DNA from: Sphaerolaimus hirsutus
Taxonomy: Eukaryota > Nematoda > Chromadorea > Monhysterida > Sphaerolaimidae
Assembly (NCBI GenBank): GCA_964036195.1
Contig: OZ038452.1
Coordinates: 11,278,704 to 11,342,703 of the forward strand
DNA: 64,000 bases
Reading direction: 5' to 3'
The translations under genes and the position numbers were made by a program. Numbering within the stretch: position 1 is the first letter of the stretch; the number at the start of each line of letters is the position of its first letter. Under the pieces are notes generated by a model, which saw nothing but the letters and a program-made list of their open reading frames with translations, searched no databases and was not told where the DNA came from. Shown here in pieces: positions 45,083-56,673 of the stretch.

Positions 45083-45130
45083 CGGTAATTCATTAAAAAT
45101 ATAGAGAAACTATTACTCAGAAAAAATTTA

Positions 45131-45293
45131 ATGGCCCTACACACACTAGTTTTCACCGTGACCGATGTGAAAACTGAAATGGCGACATGGCGAAATAAAA
45201 TCATTCAACCGTGTTCATTAATGTGCATTTGGCAAAATTTCAGTTTTCACACGAAGTCACGGTGAAAACTAGTGTGTGTGTGTAGGCACAATA
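45131..45293. mobile_element. CCTACACACAC MITE, 163 bp
   Basis: GGCCCTACACACACTAGTTT and AAACTAGTGTGTGTGTGTAGG around GGCGACATGGCG; the most compact copy in this window. Confidence 0.8.
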
Positions 45294-45835
45294 TAAATAT
45301 CCACTCCTGGCTTATCTCTTCGAATTGCTGCATATGAGCGGTTTTATATCAACAAAGCAAATTTAGGGAACAGAGAACAGAACACATGCGGTGTTCATTA
45401 TATTGAGGAAAAGTTGCTAGGGATATGTGCACAGCACTTGGATTTTGCCCTTTTATTTGGTTTTACACGCATACATAAAATACTAACAAGTACTTGTTAT
45501 ACACATGATTCACTGACACACGATACCCGCGAGCACATACCTATCTTACTACCTAAATGTGTATTTTTAGCTAATCACGCGGTAAAACTAATCGGTTAGC
45601 TATTTAAAGTAATATTTATCAAGTACGAAGCGAAGGCTACATACGACGAAAATATAAAAAAAAGTGTTGTCCACGCAAATGACAGTGCAGTACAATTGCC
45701 AATCGAAAGAAGAGACCAGGCACAATCACAAAGAGGCAGAAAAATGCACAATGCCATCAGAGGCTCAAATCTGAGGCCAGTCTGCGTAACAACTAAAATG
45801 TCATGTAAAATAACAAATGATATGCAAAGCAGGGG

Positions 45836-46535
45836 TATCCAAAAAAAAATTACCCTCGCGGGAGCTGGACGGATATTAGCAAATCGCTCCTCTGGAGGGA
45901 TAGATAGCTGAAAATTTTTCTGGGGGGTGGGCTGGGGGCAGTCCCAAGCCCTGTAAAGTGTAAAGTAAAGTGTCAAATGTAAAGTCAAATGCAAAGTAAA
46001 GTGTCAATCAAAACAAAAAAGAAAAGATTTTATTACTGAACTTTGCATGACAATTGACACTTAACTTTGCATTTGTCTTTACATTTGACAGTTTACTTTG
46101 CATTTGACTTTACATTTGACACTTTACTTTACACTTTACAGGGCTTGGGATTGCCACCTGGGGGGGGGGCTCGCGGGGGCAAAATATACAGGCTTTTTCA
46201 ATGCATAGAACGCGGAAAGGGGAAAAATAGCTAAAAATAGGTTAAAAGTAGCCAAAATAGGCTAAAAATTGGTATATAAACGTGTGTACAGGCGAAAGCC
46301 GCGATTTTGAAGGTGAAACCTATAAAATGGTACGAAAATTAACGATTTTGAGCAAAAATAGGGGCAATTTTTTCACAATCGCTCCAGATAGGTAGGTAGC
46401 TGAGCGATTTGGGGGGGGGGGGCTCAGGAGGTAGTAGCCAAATATTTTGCCTCGAGATAGACAGATAGCTGAGCGCGGCGTCTGGGATAGATAGATAGCT
46501 GTCGGATTTGGGGGGCAGCACCCCCCCCTTTGCGA
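45836..46535. mobile_element. CTATCTATC-family hAT-like element with a nested MITE-A relative
   Basis: The left end is CAGGGGTATCCAAAAAAAAA; the right end is lost after CCCCCCCCTTTGCG. Nested 45935-46158: GGGCAGTCCCAAGCCCTGTAAAG and its inverse CTTTACAGGGCTTGGGATTGCC, with CTGG on both sides. Confidence 0.65.
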
Positions 46536-46911
46536 AGTAAAATATAAAACGTCAAATTCCAGTAAAAATAACAGGAAATATCGCCAAGAATTTTATATTT
46601 TATGTGGCATTTTATACATTTTATATGACATTTTACAAGACACTGGCACATTGCCACATGAGCAACGACGTATCTAGGGGGGGCATGGTACCATTCCGCC
46701 ACAGTCACAATTTCAAGGGTGAGTTAGCACCCCTCAGCAAACAAACCCCCCTGGAAACGTTCTTCTTGAAAACTAAAAAATATTGGAAACGTTCCCACAC
46801 CAGAGCCGTATATCGACTACACAAAAAATGAAGTTTTGTTCGTATTGGCCGCTACGTGACTTAAATTCCATTGAAACCCACTAAGAATCACAAAACGCCA
46901 GTCAGAGCCAC

Positions 46912-49900
46912 CTAAGATCGCCTGCCCTTCCCCTCATCGCTACTCAAAATCGGAGAAACGGCGGGTTGCCCGTTTAAAAACATTGACGGAATATCGGCAC
47001 CATAATAAATCTTATTAGTGTTGGCAATGGCCTCGATTCGCTTCAACTCGAGGTATTCAGAGGTCAAGAGCAGTTTGTTCGCCTCGGCAGCCTGTTGCAT
47101 CGAGTAGAGATCGGCATCAGCGGCAGCCCGCACTTTGGCAGTGTGAGATGCGTCTGCGTGGGGCGTCGGAACTAAGATTTACGATGCTTTGAGTGACCGT
47201 TGCAGTAGGGCTGTTTTGAGTTGTGCGCAAACAGTTTGTGGTAGTTTGAAACATTTAATAAAAATTTCAAAAGGAAAATGTTATTACCGTATTTCCTCGA
47301 AATACCCCCTGGCCCCAGATTTAATTGGGCAGACAGATTTCTGCCCTCCGCGCCCGGCACCTGACACGCCCGTCATGCACGCCAGGCAAAATTTTGTAAA
47401 ATGAGATTCAATTGCGCCCTGCATGCCAGGCGCCTGACACGCCCGACGCTCTTGCTAGGCACGCCCTCACGAGTGCCTGACTTGCCTGAAACTTGCAAAA
47501 TGATATTTAATTGTGAGGGCATGCCTGGCAAAATTTAACAGAACATGAAAAATGTGCCCTGCATCCTCAGAGGTGCAGGGCAGGTAACTTTTCATGTTTT
47601 CAGTTTGACTTTTTCCATCGTGTATCCAAATATTTCTATGTATCCAAATCTTATTTGTCATGTATCCAAATCTCATGTTTTTGGTATCCAAATCTTATGT
47701 TTTGTATCCAAAACTTATGTTTGTGTATCCAAATCTTATGTTCATGCCTGTCCTGCCAGGCACCTGACAGCTGCCGCCCGGCACGCAATCAAATCTCGCT
47801 ATGCCTGGCAGTTGGGCGGTGGCTGTCAGGCGCCTGGCATGACGGGCAGGCGGCGCGAGCATGCCTGCCCAATCAAATCTCGAATTGCCACACACGCCCG
47901 TCATGTCCTCCCTCTCAGGGATAATCAGCCCAATTAAATCTGGGGCCAGGTCTGAGCGAGCTTGTAAAAAATACACAACCCCCCCTCGAAACACCCCCAC
48001 ACGAAATGAGTTAGAAACGACGAATAAGCACGGGGAGTTCAAAAAATTCCGATGAAATAATAAACCACCCTCCCCCAGAAATACCCCCTTCCTCGATGAT
48101 CCCTCCCCAATTCACACGGCAAAAATAAACCTCTAAAGTGTCTGAAATAAATAACGTGTCTGAAATAGCTGTAAATATACCCTAAATCCTCGAATAAGAC
48201 CCCAGGCCCCAGATTTAATTGGGCAGACAGATTTCTGCCCTCCGCGCCCGGCACCTGACACGCCCATCATGCACGCCTGGCATAATTTTGTAAAACGAGA
48301 TTCAATTGCGCCCTGCATGCCAGGCGCCTGACACGCCCGACGCGCCTGCCAGGCACGCCCTCATGAGTGCCTGACTTGCCTGAAAATTGCAAAATGAGAT
48401 TTAATTGTGAGGGCATGCCTGGCAAAATTTAACGGCGTATTCCACTTACCATCCCAATGCCAGACCCAAGCGCACACGCCCACTTAGGACATGGGATCTG
48501 CATTATTTTTGCTCCGCCTTAATTGCGCTTGCATTTGAGAGGTCAGCAGCGGCGTGCATCAAGCCCGCTTCTGGTAGGATTATCTTACATTGTCTTTACG
48601 TGAACTTTAGTGTGCAGGCATGATTGAGTGGCATTTACTTTGTGGCATTGTGTACTGTGTATACTCGGCGGACCGCAAAGTATGCGCAGAATCCTACCAT
48701 AAATTGATGAATAAAATCTTGTGATAAATCTCGTAAGTAATTATTCCATAGTAAAAGAGAAATATTATGATGAAAAAACTGTATCATTTTTGGTTCATTA
48801 TTCAGACGTGTTATGGTAGGTTTCCATACTAAGTGTAATGTCATCTGAGTATACTTAATTCAGGGAAATGTATTTGTATATTTATGTGCATTATTATTTA
48901 TGTAAATTACCGTATTTGTAATATTTACTAATTACTCACTGAAAATATATAAATAGGAAAAATGGAAAATTTGGAAAAGCCTATACATATTTATAGCGTG
49001 TGATTCAGTACGCCCCACAAACTGCCACAAGTACACACACAAATAAATGTCACGCCTGTGCCCTCAAAGTTCACGCAAAGACAATGTGAGATAATCCGAC
49101 CGGAATTGGCATAACAAATCGTAATTGCGCGCGTACGCACGTTCAACTTAGGTCGATCTGAATCAATACATAGAAACGTTCCCGGTATCGAGTGCGCGTG
49201 GGTTGGCGTCTGTTTCCATTGGGATGGTAACTACACCCAGCCAATTTAACAGAACATGAAAAATGTGCCCTGCATCCTCAGAGGTGCAGGGCAGGTAACT
49301 TTTCCTGTTTTCAGTTTGACTTTTTCCATAGTCTATCCAAATATTTTTTTGTATCCAAATTTTATTTTTCATGTATCCAAATCTTATGTTTTCGGTATCC
49401 AAATCTTATGTTTTGTATCCAAAACTTATGTTTGTGTATCCAAATCTTATGTTCATGCCTGTCCTGCCAGGCACCTGACAGCTGCCGCCCGGCACGCAAT
49501 TAAATCTCGATCTGCCTGGCAGTCGGGTGGCGGCTGTCAGGCGCCTGGCATGACGGGCGGGCGGCGCGGGCATGCCTGCCCAATCAAATCTCGAATTGCC
49601 AGACACGCCCGTCATGTCCTCCCTCTCAGGGATAATCTGCCCAATTAAATCTGGGGCCAGGGGAGTTATTTTTTCATCAGACGTTTTGGGGGGGGGAGTT
49701 ATTCAAGGGGGGCAGTTATTCAAGGGGGGGGAGTTATTATTTCCTCAGGAAACGTGGACTTGATTCATTGTATGGATGCAGTATGTAAACTCGTTTAATT
49801 AAGGTATTTCACCGTCCAATAACAACATAACAATGTGTATACACTGCATACACATTATGTATCTGCTGTCGCTGTCATAGGCTTCTATTCTTTTATAGTT

Positions 49901-52233
49901 TTGCATTGTATCCTTTTCATCATAGGGAGGATTGTTTGAGAGGGGGGAGTTATTCAAGGGGGGGGAGTTATTTTTTCCTCACCCCGCCAGCAGGGGGGAC
50001 TTATTCAAGGGGGGAGTTATTCGAGGGGGGGATCTTATTCGAGGATTTGCGGTATGTTGACACACAACCATATCTGGAAGCTTATAAAACAATATGTCGT
50101 TAAAAAACGTTTTTCCATCCCTCTGACGAACCTTCAATCTCAGAGATCCTCTTCTGCGACTCTTTCTCCGAGATATGTTGTTCGTAGGATATTTTAGCAA
50201 CCTGCTGCTGTTTTTCCGCCTCTGAAAACACAAAATTTCGTTTTTTTTTACCAGTCAACACCAAAAACGTTTTTCAAAAACATAATTTTTAAAAAGAGCC
50301 TTGCACGCACCGATGACCGCCCTGCGTCTCTCTGTCTCCGCCTCCTTCTCGACCACTTTCTGCCTTTGCGTGGCGATGAGCAGTTTGGTTTTCTCCGCCT
50401 CCATGGCCTCGTAATTGGCGCGAATGGACTCGGGAATCTTGGGCTTGGTCACGCGCACCGCCAACACGGTCAGGCCCGGCGCCATCATGGTCAGTTCGAA
50501 CTGCAGCGCCGTGCGCAGGTTCTCGTCGATTTGGTCTGCGAGGCGTGACGTGATCGAGGGAAGTGGCCATCATAAATTCGCCGAATCCATTTTCAAATGA
50601 ACTCGCAAGTTAATGTGAATGACTTAAACTAATGCAATTGGACATGGAATAGAATTTAATATCAATAGAAAGTATGTTGAATAATTGATAAAAATGGTTT
50701 ATGTTCCAATTCAGAATTCAGACATTGGTAGGATTTCATGAATAGCACTAGCGTACCGCGGGCTTTATAACAGCCAGCACTCAGAAATACAGGCTTGAAC
50801 AAAAGCCTGAAACGAACCGAAAAAGTCGATGTAGACCTCCTGCAGCGTATGTACGCTGCAAAACTGATTAACCTCATGGTGCACCTTATTGAATATGAGC
50901 GGCCTGTCGTAGTCCACCGTGTAGTTGCGTACAATGTCGTACACTGCAGCGGGCGAAATTGAAAATATTTGGCACTATCGGTGCCTAAACTGGCATAAAA
51001 TGAACGCACCGCTACTCGGGGACAGGATGTTGACAACCTCGATCCGGTCGAAATATATCATAACACCACCGCTGGAAAACAATAGTTGTGAATGGGTGGG
51101 TAACTGCGACACACTCGATACCAAACGCAGCTAAAAAAAGCCCACCTTGTTCCACATGGGACATTTTTCACCTCGTCCGTTTGCAGGGTGACCTGCACTG
51201 ACCGGTAGCTGGTGAGCATCGGCATCATCAAGTGGTAGCCAGGCGTGCTCACCGAGCTGAGCAGTGCCCCGCCCTGCGGAAAGGTGAAGCTCGTTTAATG
51301 CATTGTAAAATTTATATAGAAATCTATTAGATAGATGGGACAATGGAACATATGCGAGGGCGGGGGCGGCTTGCGTACCTCCCACACGAAAACAACTTTC
51401 TAGCGATTTAAAAAAAACGGATTAGATGCTGCGCTATTCTTAAGAATCGCTTACAAACCTTACGTTCACCGGAAAATAGAACTAGAGTTAAAAGATATCG
51501 AAAAAATTATCCTGGTAAACGAATATTTATTTATTCAAAACCGATTACAATTGCCGCAACCACGAATTTACCGTATATCCTCGAATAAGTCCCCAGGGTA
51601 GTTATTTTTTCGTCAGCGTTTTGGAGGGGGGAGTTATTCAAGGGGGAGGAGTTATTCAAGGGCGAGAGTTGTTTTCTCCTCACAAAACTTGGACTTGATT
51701 CATTGTATGAATGCATTCTGTCAACTCATGAAATCCAGGTATTGACCAGTTCTACAGAAATAAAAGGTGTGTATGCACCGCAAACACATTATGTATCTGC
51801 TGTCGCTGCCATACATTAACATTCTTTTGTATTATCATCGATCATTTTTGTCAATTTTGTACCATATTTTTCACCCACAGAGGAGAGTTATTCAAGAGAG
51901 GGGAGTTTTTCAAGCGACAGTTATTATTTCGTCAGAGGTTTTGAGGGGAGAGTTATTCGAGGGGGGTCTTATTCGCGGATATACGGTATAGCCACGATAT
52001 TCTCCGTACGATGAGCGACAACAGCTACACAGCACAGGCAAAAAGAAAAAAGAACCTTTACCCGCGGAGCAACACACTTCAAAAAATAAAAGTCCGCAAC
52101 CACCGACCCTGTAATAGACGCCGACGTGTCCCTCGTCGATCTTGTGCAGCGAGAACTGGAACACGGAGCCGAACAGAAGCGCGGCGAGACTCATAGCCAG
52201 CGGCGCCGCGGCCGTCCACCCGTCAGACGGCAT
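46912..52233 (-). CDS. ERLIN: Erlin (ER lipid raft-associated SPFH protein), 7 exons, 332 aa
   Basis: Erlins form large rings in the ER membrane. They recruit RNF170 to degrade activated IP3 receptors and restrain SREBP signalling. Exons in coding order: 52108-52233, 51146-51273, 51010-51071, 50818-50943, 50311-50535, 50132-50221, 46912-47153. They total 999 nt with all phases consistent. The protein starts with a hydrophobic signal anchor (residues about 11-27) followed by [12 protein letters not shown]. The SPFH core is near-identical to vertebrate erlins: [63 protein letters not shown] and [20 protein letters not shown]. The last exon carries [22 protein letters not shown] and [11 protein letters not shown]. 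Length matches vertebrate ERLIN1/2 (about 340-350 aa); I cannot assign it to one paralogue. Intron 6 (47154-50131) is 3 kb of nested repeats. Confidence 0.95.
47154..50131. repeat. Erlin intron 6: TACCGTATTT pieces and two CTGGCCCCAGATTTAAT elements
   Basis: 47299-47951: complete element with CTGGCCCCAGATTTAATTGG and its inverse. 48205-49661: a second, about 95% similar copy split by 48434-49242. Both copies contain TGTATCCAAATCTTATG repeats and lie inside TACCGTATTT-type elements (47286, and 48000-50055 fragments with GAGTTATTCAAGGGGGG). 50090-50122: tail of a TAGGGATGG element ending 9 bp from the exon 6 donor. Confidence 0.68.
48434..49242. mobile_element. 809-bp nested element with 8-bp TSD AATTTAAC
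   Basis: TSD at 48426-48433 and 49243-49250. Ends GGCGTATTCCACTTACC.. and the inverse ..GGTAACTACACCCAGCC share TTACCATCCCAATG internally. The sequence continuity of the split host element across it confirms the borders. No ORF. Confidence 0.8.
51569..51988. mobile_element. TACCGTAT-type element in erlin intron 1
   Basis: TACCGTATATCCTCGAATAAG and CTTATTCGCGGATATACGGTA; interior GGAGTTATTCAAGGGG and CATTATGTATCTGCTGTCGCTG, the latter also at 42355 and 49855. It is a near-complete member of this family. Confidence 0.78.
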
Positions 52234-52310
52234 CGCTAAATGAGGCCGCTGCGAGATTTAATTGGGCCGAGACATTTGTGAAAGGAGAAGGGATACTAAA
52301 TATTCACAAC

Positions 52311-52487
52311 TAGGGTGTCAACAAATTTTTTTTACGGAAAACGGAAACGGAAAATTTTTTGCACTTGCCGGAAAACAGAAACGGAAACGGAAAAATATTT
52401 TCACTTGCCGGAAAACAAAACGGAACGGAAAACGGAAAAAAATTGCCTGCGGAAAGCGGAAACGGAGAACGGAAATTTAACACCCTA
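52311..52487. mobile_element. Short hAT-like element, TAGGGTGTC family
   Basis: It runs from TAGGGTGTCAACAAATTTTT to TTTAACACCCTA, 177 bp of CGGAAAACGGAAA repeats. Flanks TTCACAAC and ATCACGCC match at 6 of 8. It lies 78 bp upstream of the erlin ATG, in the presumed promoter/5'UTR. Confidence 0.72.
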
Positions 52488-52640
52488 ATCACGCCCATTG
52501 GCGGAAAATGATCGAGTATCGCTAGTTGATCAGCTCTCAAGAGTTGATCAATTCTCGTAAATGAAAATTCAAGCGCAGTCAACTATTTAGGTAACTAAAA
52601 TGTCAGTAAACAAGGAGTGCACATGAAATGTCGCTCAGAC

Positions 52641-54214
52641 CAGGTGTCTTCTAGATTTCGACCCTCCGGGGGGTTGGATAGCAAATTGCTCCTCCGGAGG
52701 GATAGATAGATGAAAAAAATGGGGGGGGGGGGGTCACGGGGGTTAGCATTGAAAAAATCTCTGGGAGATTTATATTTAAAAAATCTCAGAAAATCTCAGA
52801 AAATATAAGATTTTCTGAGATTTATATTTTTTCCATGATTTTCCAGAGAGATTTAATTATATTTTCTCCTGATTGAGAAAATCTCAAGAAAATATCTCTA
52901 TATTTGCCCATTTTCACCTTCAAGTTCACTAGTTCATGTGCTTTTTGCCAATTTTCATCTATTTTTAACTATTTATATATTTGCTCATATACCAATTTTT
53001 GGCTATTTTCCCTCTATTTGTAGTTTTTCCTTCCTTTTTCTGTTCTATGGCATGAAAGAGCCAATAAAAAAGTTATCTGAAATACATTTGCTGTACTCTC
53101 AGGATTTCAGGAAGTATACATAAAAGAGAGTACTGGTACACTTTCAGAGGAAATTTAGATGTATTTACTTAGTACTCAAGTATTTGTATTTTTGAGTAAA
53201 TGTAAATATGTTTAACCCCTGGACCATACTGAACCCCTGCAGTCCCATGAAAACCCAGTGCTCAAGTATGGGGCTGTATTGAGGCGCTGAATTGGCGCTG
53301 GGTGTTGCTACTTGTGCAACGGGTAAACTTATGCACTGGGTTCTAGCCATTTTAACAACTAAAGAGTTGACAGCATGTTTTGGAAATATAGTCATCAAAT
53401 TTTGGTGAAAAAGTCATCTGATAAATTATGTGGGGATCATCACATGTGAAAGTAATTTATTCTACTATGAGGAAAAATGTGCCTAAACCATGTTTTTGTT
53501 CATTTTTCAGATACTAAATACATGATAGTACAAAGTTAGCCATCAGAATGCTATTATCATATGAAATTGTGAATGAAAAAGTCAAACAACACATAATGTG
53601 CTTAATTTCTACTATCAATGGTTCAAACACCTTGAAATATTGATTAAATCATACTTTAAGTTGAGAGATTTTATGAGATTTTTTTGAACTGCAAGAGATT
53701 TTCTCAGAGATTTAATTATATTTTCAAAAATGACACAAGAGATTTAATTATATTTTTTGCTTGAGAGATTTTCTGAGATAATATTTAATTATACTTTCTC
53801 AAAATCGGTCGTTTTTTTCAATGCTAACGGGGGTACAATATATAGGCATAGAAGGAAGAAAAGGAAGAAAAATCGCCAAAAGTATGTGAAAATGGGTATA
53901 TAAGCACATATACTACTAAAAATAGGTAGCTGAAAATAGGCAGTTAGACGCATGAACTAGTGATGTTGGAGGTGAAAATCTATAAAAAGGTATGAAAAAT
54001 TGCGATTTTGAGCGAAAATTGGGGTCGTGTTTCTCAAAAATCGCTCCAGATAGGTAGATAGCTGGCCGATTTGGGGGGGGGGGGGGCTTAGGGCATAGTA
54101 GCCCAAAATTTAGCCTCCGGGATAGATAGATAGCTGAGCGGCCCCCAGGATAGATAGATAGCTGGGCGGTTTGGGGGGGTGAACACACCCCCACCCCCCC
54201 CTTTCCTACCCCTG
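52641..54214. mobile_element. hAT-like CTATCTATC element carrying a second hAT-like element
   Basis: Outer ends CAGGTGTCTTCTAGATTT and TTTCCTACCCCTG, perfect TSD GCTCAGAC (52633-52640, 54215-54222). Host interior includes GATAGATAGCTGAGCGGCC. Confidence 0.87.
52744..53826. mobile_element. Nested hAT-like element with TCTCAGAAAATAT arrays
   Basis: It runs from TAGCATTGAAAAAATCTC to TTTTTTTCAATGCTA; TSD ACGGGGGT at 52736-52743 and 53827-53834. Subterminal AAATCTCAGAAAAT/GAGATTTAATTATA repeats, ~700-bp core without ORF. Confidence 0.85.
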
Positions 54215-54662
54215 GCTCAGACGCTTTGTCAACTCGAAGACTTGTCGACTATTTAGCTGACTCAGTATAGCTAGTGACGTTAAATGAATTCTGAAATGAA
54301 ATAGATTAGTATCAGTCTATTAGAGATTCATTTCATTTCAGAACTCATGTGACCAAAAGAAAGTGGCCAAAAAGTGGTTACACATGTATGAATGAGCAGT
54401 TGGCGCCGCTTCGTGCAAACGTTTATAACACGGAACAGAGTAACCGGTGACGTGGCAAATGAGTCATCTGACGCCGCGTCACAATATCAACGTCACTCTT
54501 TTCTGAATAGGTATCTCTTTATTAAATTTTTTGTGAGGCATAACCGAGTCAATTATGAAATGCTGTAGGAAGCGTGATATCGAATAAAATTGCTATGCAA
54601 TGTGGAACCAACGTTAAATGCTAAATATCAGGAAGGTTTAATATCGATACAGTCATTCCCCA

Positions 54663-54912
54663 ATGGCCCTACACACACTAGTTTTCACCGTGACCGATGT
54701 GAAAACTGAAATGGCGACATGGCGACATCCAACCTACTATTCTTCTATGCTATATGTGTTTTAGTTTGAAAATGTTTAAATTTTAACTTTCATTAATATA
54801 AATACCAATTAAAATTAAGTAAGATCATTCAACCGTGTTCATTAATTTGCATTTGAAAAAATTTCAGTTTTCACACGAAGTCACGGTGAAAACTAGTGTG
54901 TGTAGGCACAAT
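54663..54912. mobile_element. CCTACACACAC MITE
   Basis: GGCCCTACACACACTAGTTT to AACTAGTGTGTGTAGGCAC, 250 bp, including GGCGACATGG and ATTCAACCGTGTTCATTAAT shared with the other copies. Confidence 0.8.
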
Positions 54913-55524
54913 ATTACATATAAGTGTTGCAATTTAGAATACAGCCTGATAATACATATACTGTATTAACACGAATAATCCGCATTCTTGAATAATTCCG
55001 CCCTGTTAGACGAGTGATGAAATAACAATTCCCCCTCGAATAGTTCCCACCGTATGATAAATTTATTGGGCGTAATTTGAACAAAAATGGCAAGTTATGT
55101 TTTTGATAAAGCATATTTCATGAAATGAGTCGATATAAATGTTTGAAAATTTTGACGAAAAAATACCCTTGAGTAATTCTCCCCTCGAATAGCGCCAATA
55201 GCGCCAGTGCCAAAATGTTTTGCTGCTCATAACGTGCAGCCATGTTAATGCAGTGATGTGTAAGACGCAAGATTACATCAAATCGAGTCAAGTTTTCTTT
55301 TTTGTGATGTTTTTTTACAGCTGAGAGTTTGGGTTAACAATGGCAAGCCATCTCGAAAAAAGTGCTTAGATTTTTATGGCTGTTGTATAATTCATTTATC
55401 ACTTTAACATTTCCGATTTCTGTGTCTGAGTGTATCATGGGTGGGTCACTTGCACCCTCTCTCGGCTGGTGCGCCCCCCTCCCGATTCGCAGGGATACAT
55501 TCGTCTTCTGTGTGTAGTACACAG

Positions 55525-55667
55525 TAACGATGGCAAACCTCCCAGAAAAAGATATTTCAATTTGTTTCAATTTTAAAGTGTTTTTTCTATATTGAATTTT
55601 CGAATTTTTTCGAAAATCAATTTTCGAATTTCGAATTTAATTTTCGAATCTTTTTTTGCCATCGTTA
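55525..55667. mobile_element. 143-bp hAT-like element with AATTTTCGAATTT arrays
   Basis: It runs from TAACGATGGCAAACC to TTGCCATCGTTA, with a perfect TSD GTACACAG (55517-55524, 55668-55675). Interior almost entirely (A)TTTTCGAA repeats. Confidence 0.83.
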
Positions 55668-56673
55668 GTACACAGATCCAAAGTCCGATCGGCCCTAGAC
55701 ACACTAGTTGACAACGACAGCCAATGTCAACTGGTTCCCATCCCAATTCAAAGCTTGCTAAGGAGTAACACTACCCAGTGTGGTATACGCATATATTTCA
55801 TGCCGGTATGGTACATTGCACATTGACATACCAACAATACAACTTCATTTTCAACAAAATGCAACAGTATGCACTTGAACGTCTCTAGTCGGCTCGTGAG
55901 CAAGCTTTGAATTGGGATGGGAACCATTAGGCCCATTATTTGGGAAAAGTTTTGGATATTCTTGCAATTGCATGGACATGGTTTACAACAGAGGATATAC
56001 TTGAAATTGCATTGACATGGTTTACAACAAGCAACTAAATAGAGGGTTTGTTCTTCCTGGAATACAATTACAGTAACACATTTACTTATGTAAATTATTT
56101 TTACAAGGTCTTTTTACATAAAATAATGATATATTTTTCGAACGTTTTTCGTTGGCGCTTTTTAAAACGCTAGTGCCAAGCGCCAATGGCGCCACAGCAT
56201 CATAGCGCCAGGCGCCAAAAGCGCCATGGTGCTTTTACATCACTAATCATAAGCATTTTGGCACTGAATGACATGAAAATATAATTGAGCAAATTCGTGA
56301 CTAGGTGATGACTAGCGGAACGGAAAGCTATCCTAGAAATAAAACATAACGATTATGTGCCAATTCCGCAAGTGGAGAAGTAAAAAACACATTTGAGAAG
56401 CGAGAAGTAAAATGAGAAGTGAAATGGCAAGCTAAAAGTTAAAAGAAAAGTAAAAAGTTTTTTTCTTATTTCACTTCTCAGTTTTTATTTTACTTCGCTT
56501 TGACTTATTTTACTTCGCTTTGACTTATTTCACTTCCCACTTCTCAAACGGTTTTGTTACTTCTCCACCTTCGAAATTAACCCCAGATAAAATTTAAAGT
56601 TCCTAAACGTAGGCAATCGATCTAAATGTAGCACCAGTGACAATCCACAAAGCAACCCAAGTGCACAACTCCC

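Larger units (their letters stand above)
40187..46911. repeat. Gene-free stretch between VPS8 and erlin
   Basis: 40187-40555: VPS8 3' side, no feature seen. The named elements at 40556, 40795, 44233, 44605, 45131 and 45836 are listed separately. 41620-41935 and 42400-42520: TACCGTATTT-type fragments. 42540-42858: 5'-truncated TAGGGTTGG element ending CATCGGCCAACCCTA. 43060-43150: another TACCGTATTT-type piece. 43250-43740: dispersed TATATACATGGTTATAT repeat related to the 5619-5835 core. 45300-45830: nothing recognised. Confidence 0.6.
52234..56673. repeat. Gene-free stretch between erlin and SLC37A4
   Basis: Elements listed separately: 52311, 52641 (with 52744), 54663, 55525. Others: 54950-55190, TACCGTATTT-type fragment; 55691-55938, CACACTAGTTGACA palindrome; 56150-56240, GGCGCCA-rich fragment; 56357-56585, fold-back GTGCCAATTCCGCAAGTGG. 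54240-54660 and 55940-56150: nothing recognised. Confidence 0.6.

Noticed and set aside
47545-49648. Two near-identical 130-aa ORFs (47545-47937, 49256-49648)
   Set aside because: They are the same stretch of two copies of one repeat; composition is driven by TATCCAAATCTTATG repeats and palindromic GGCACCTGACA text, and the element has no other coding.
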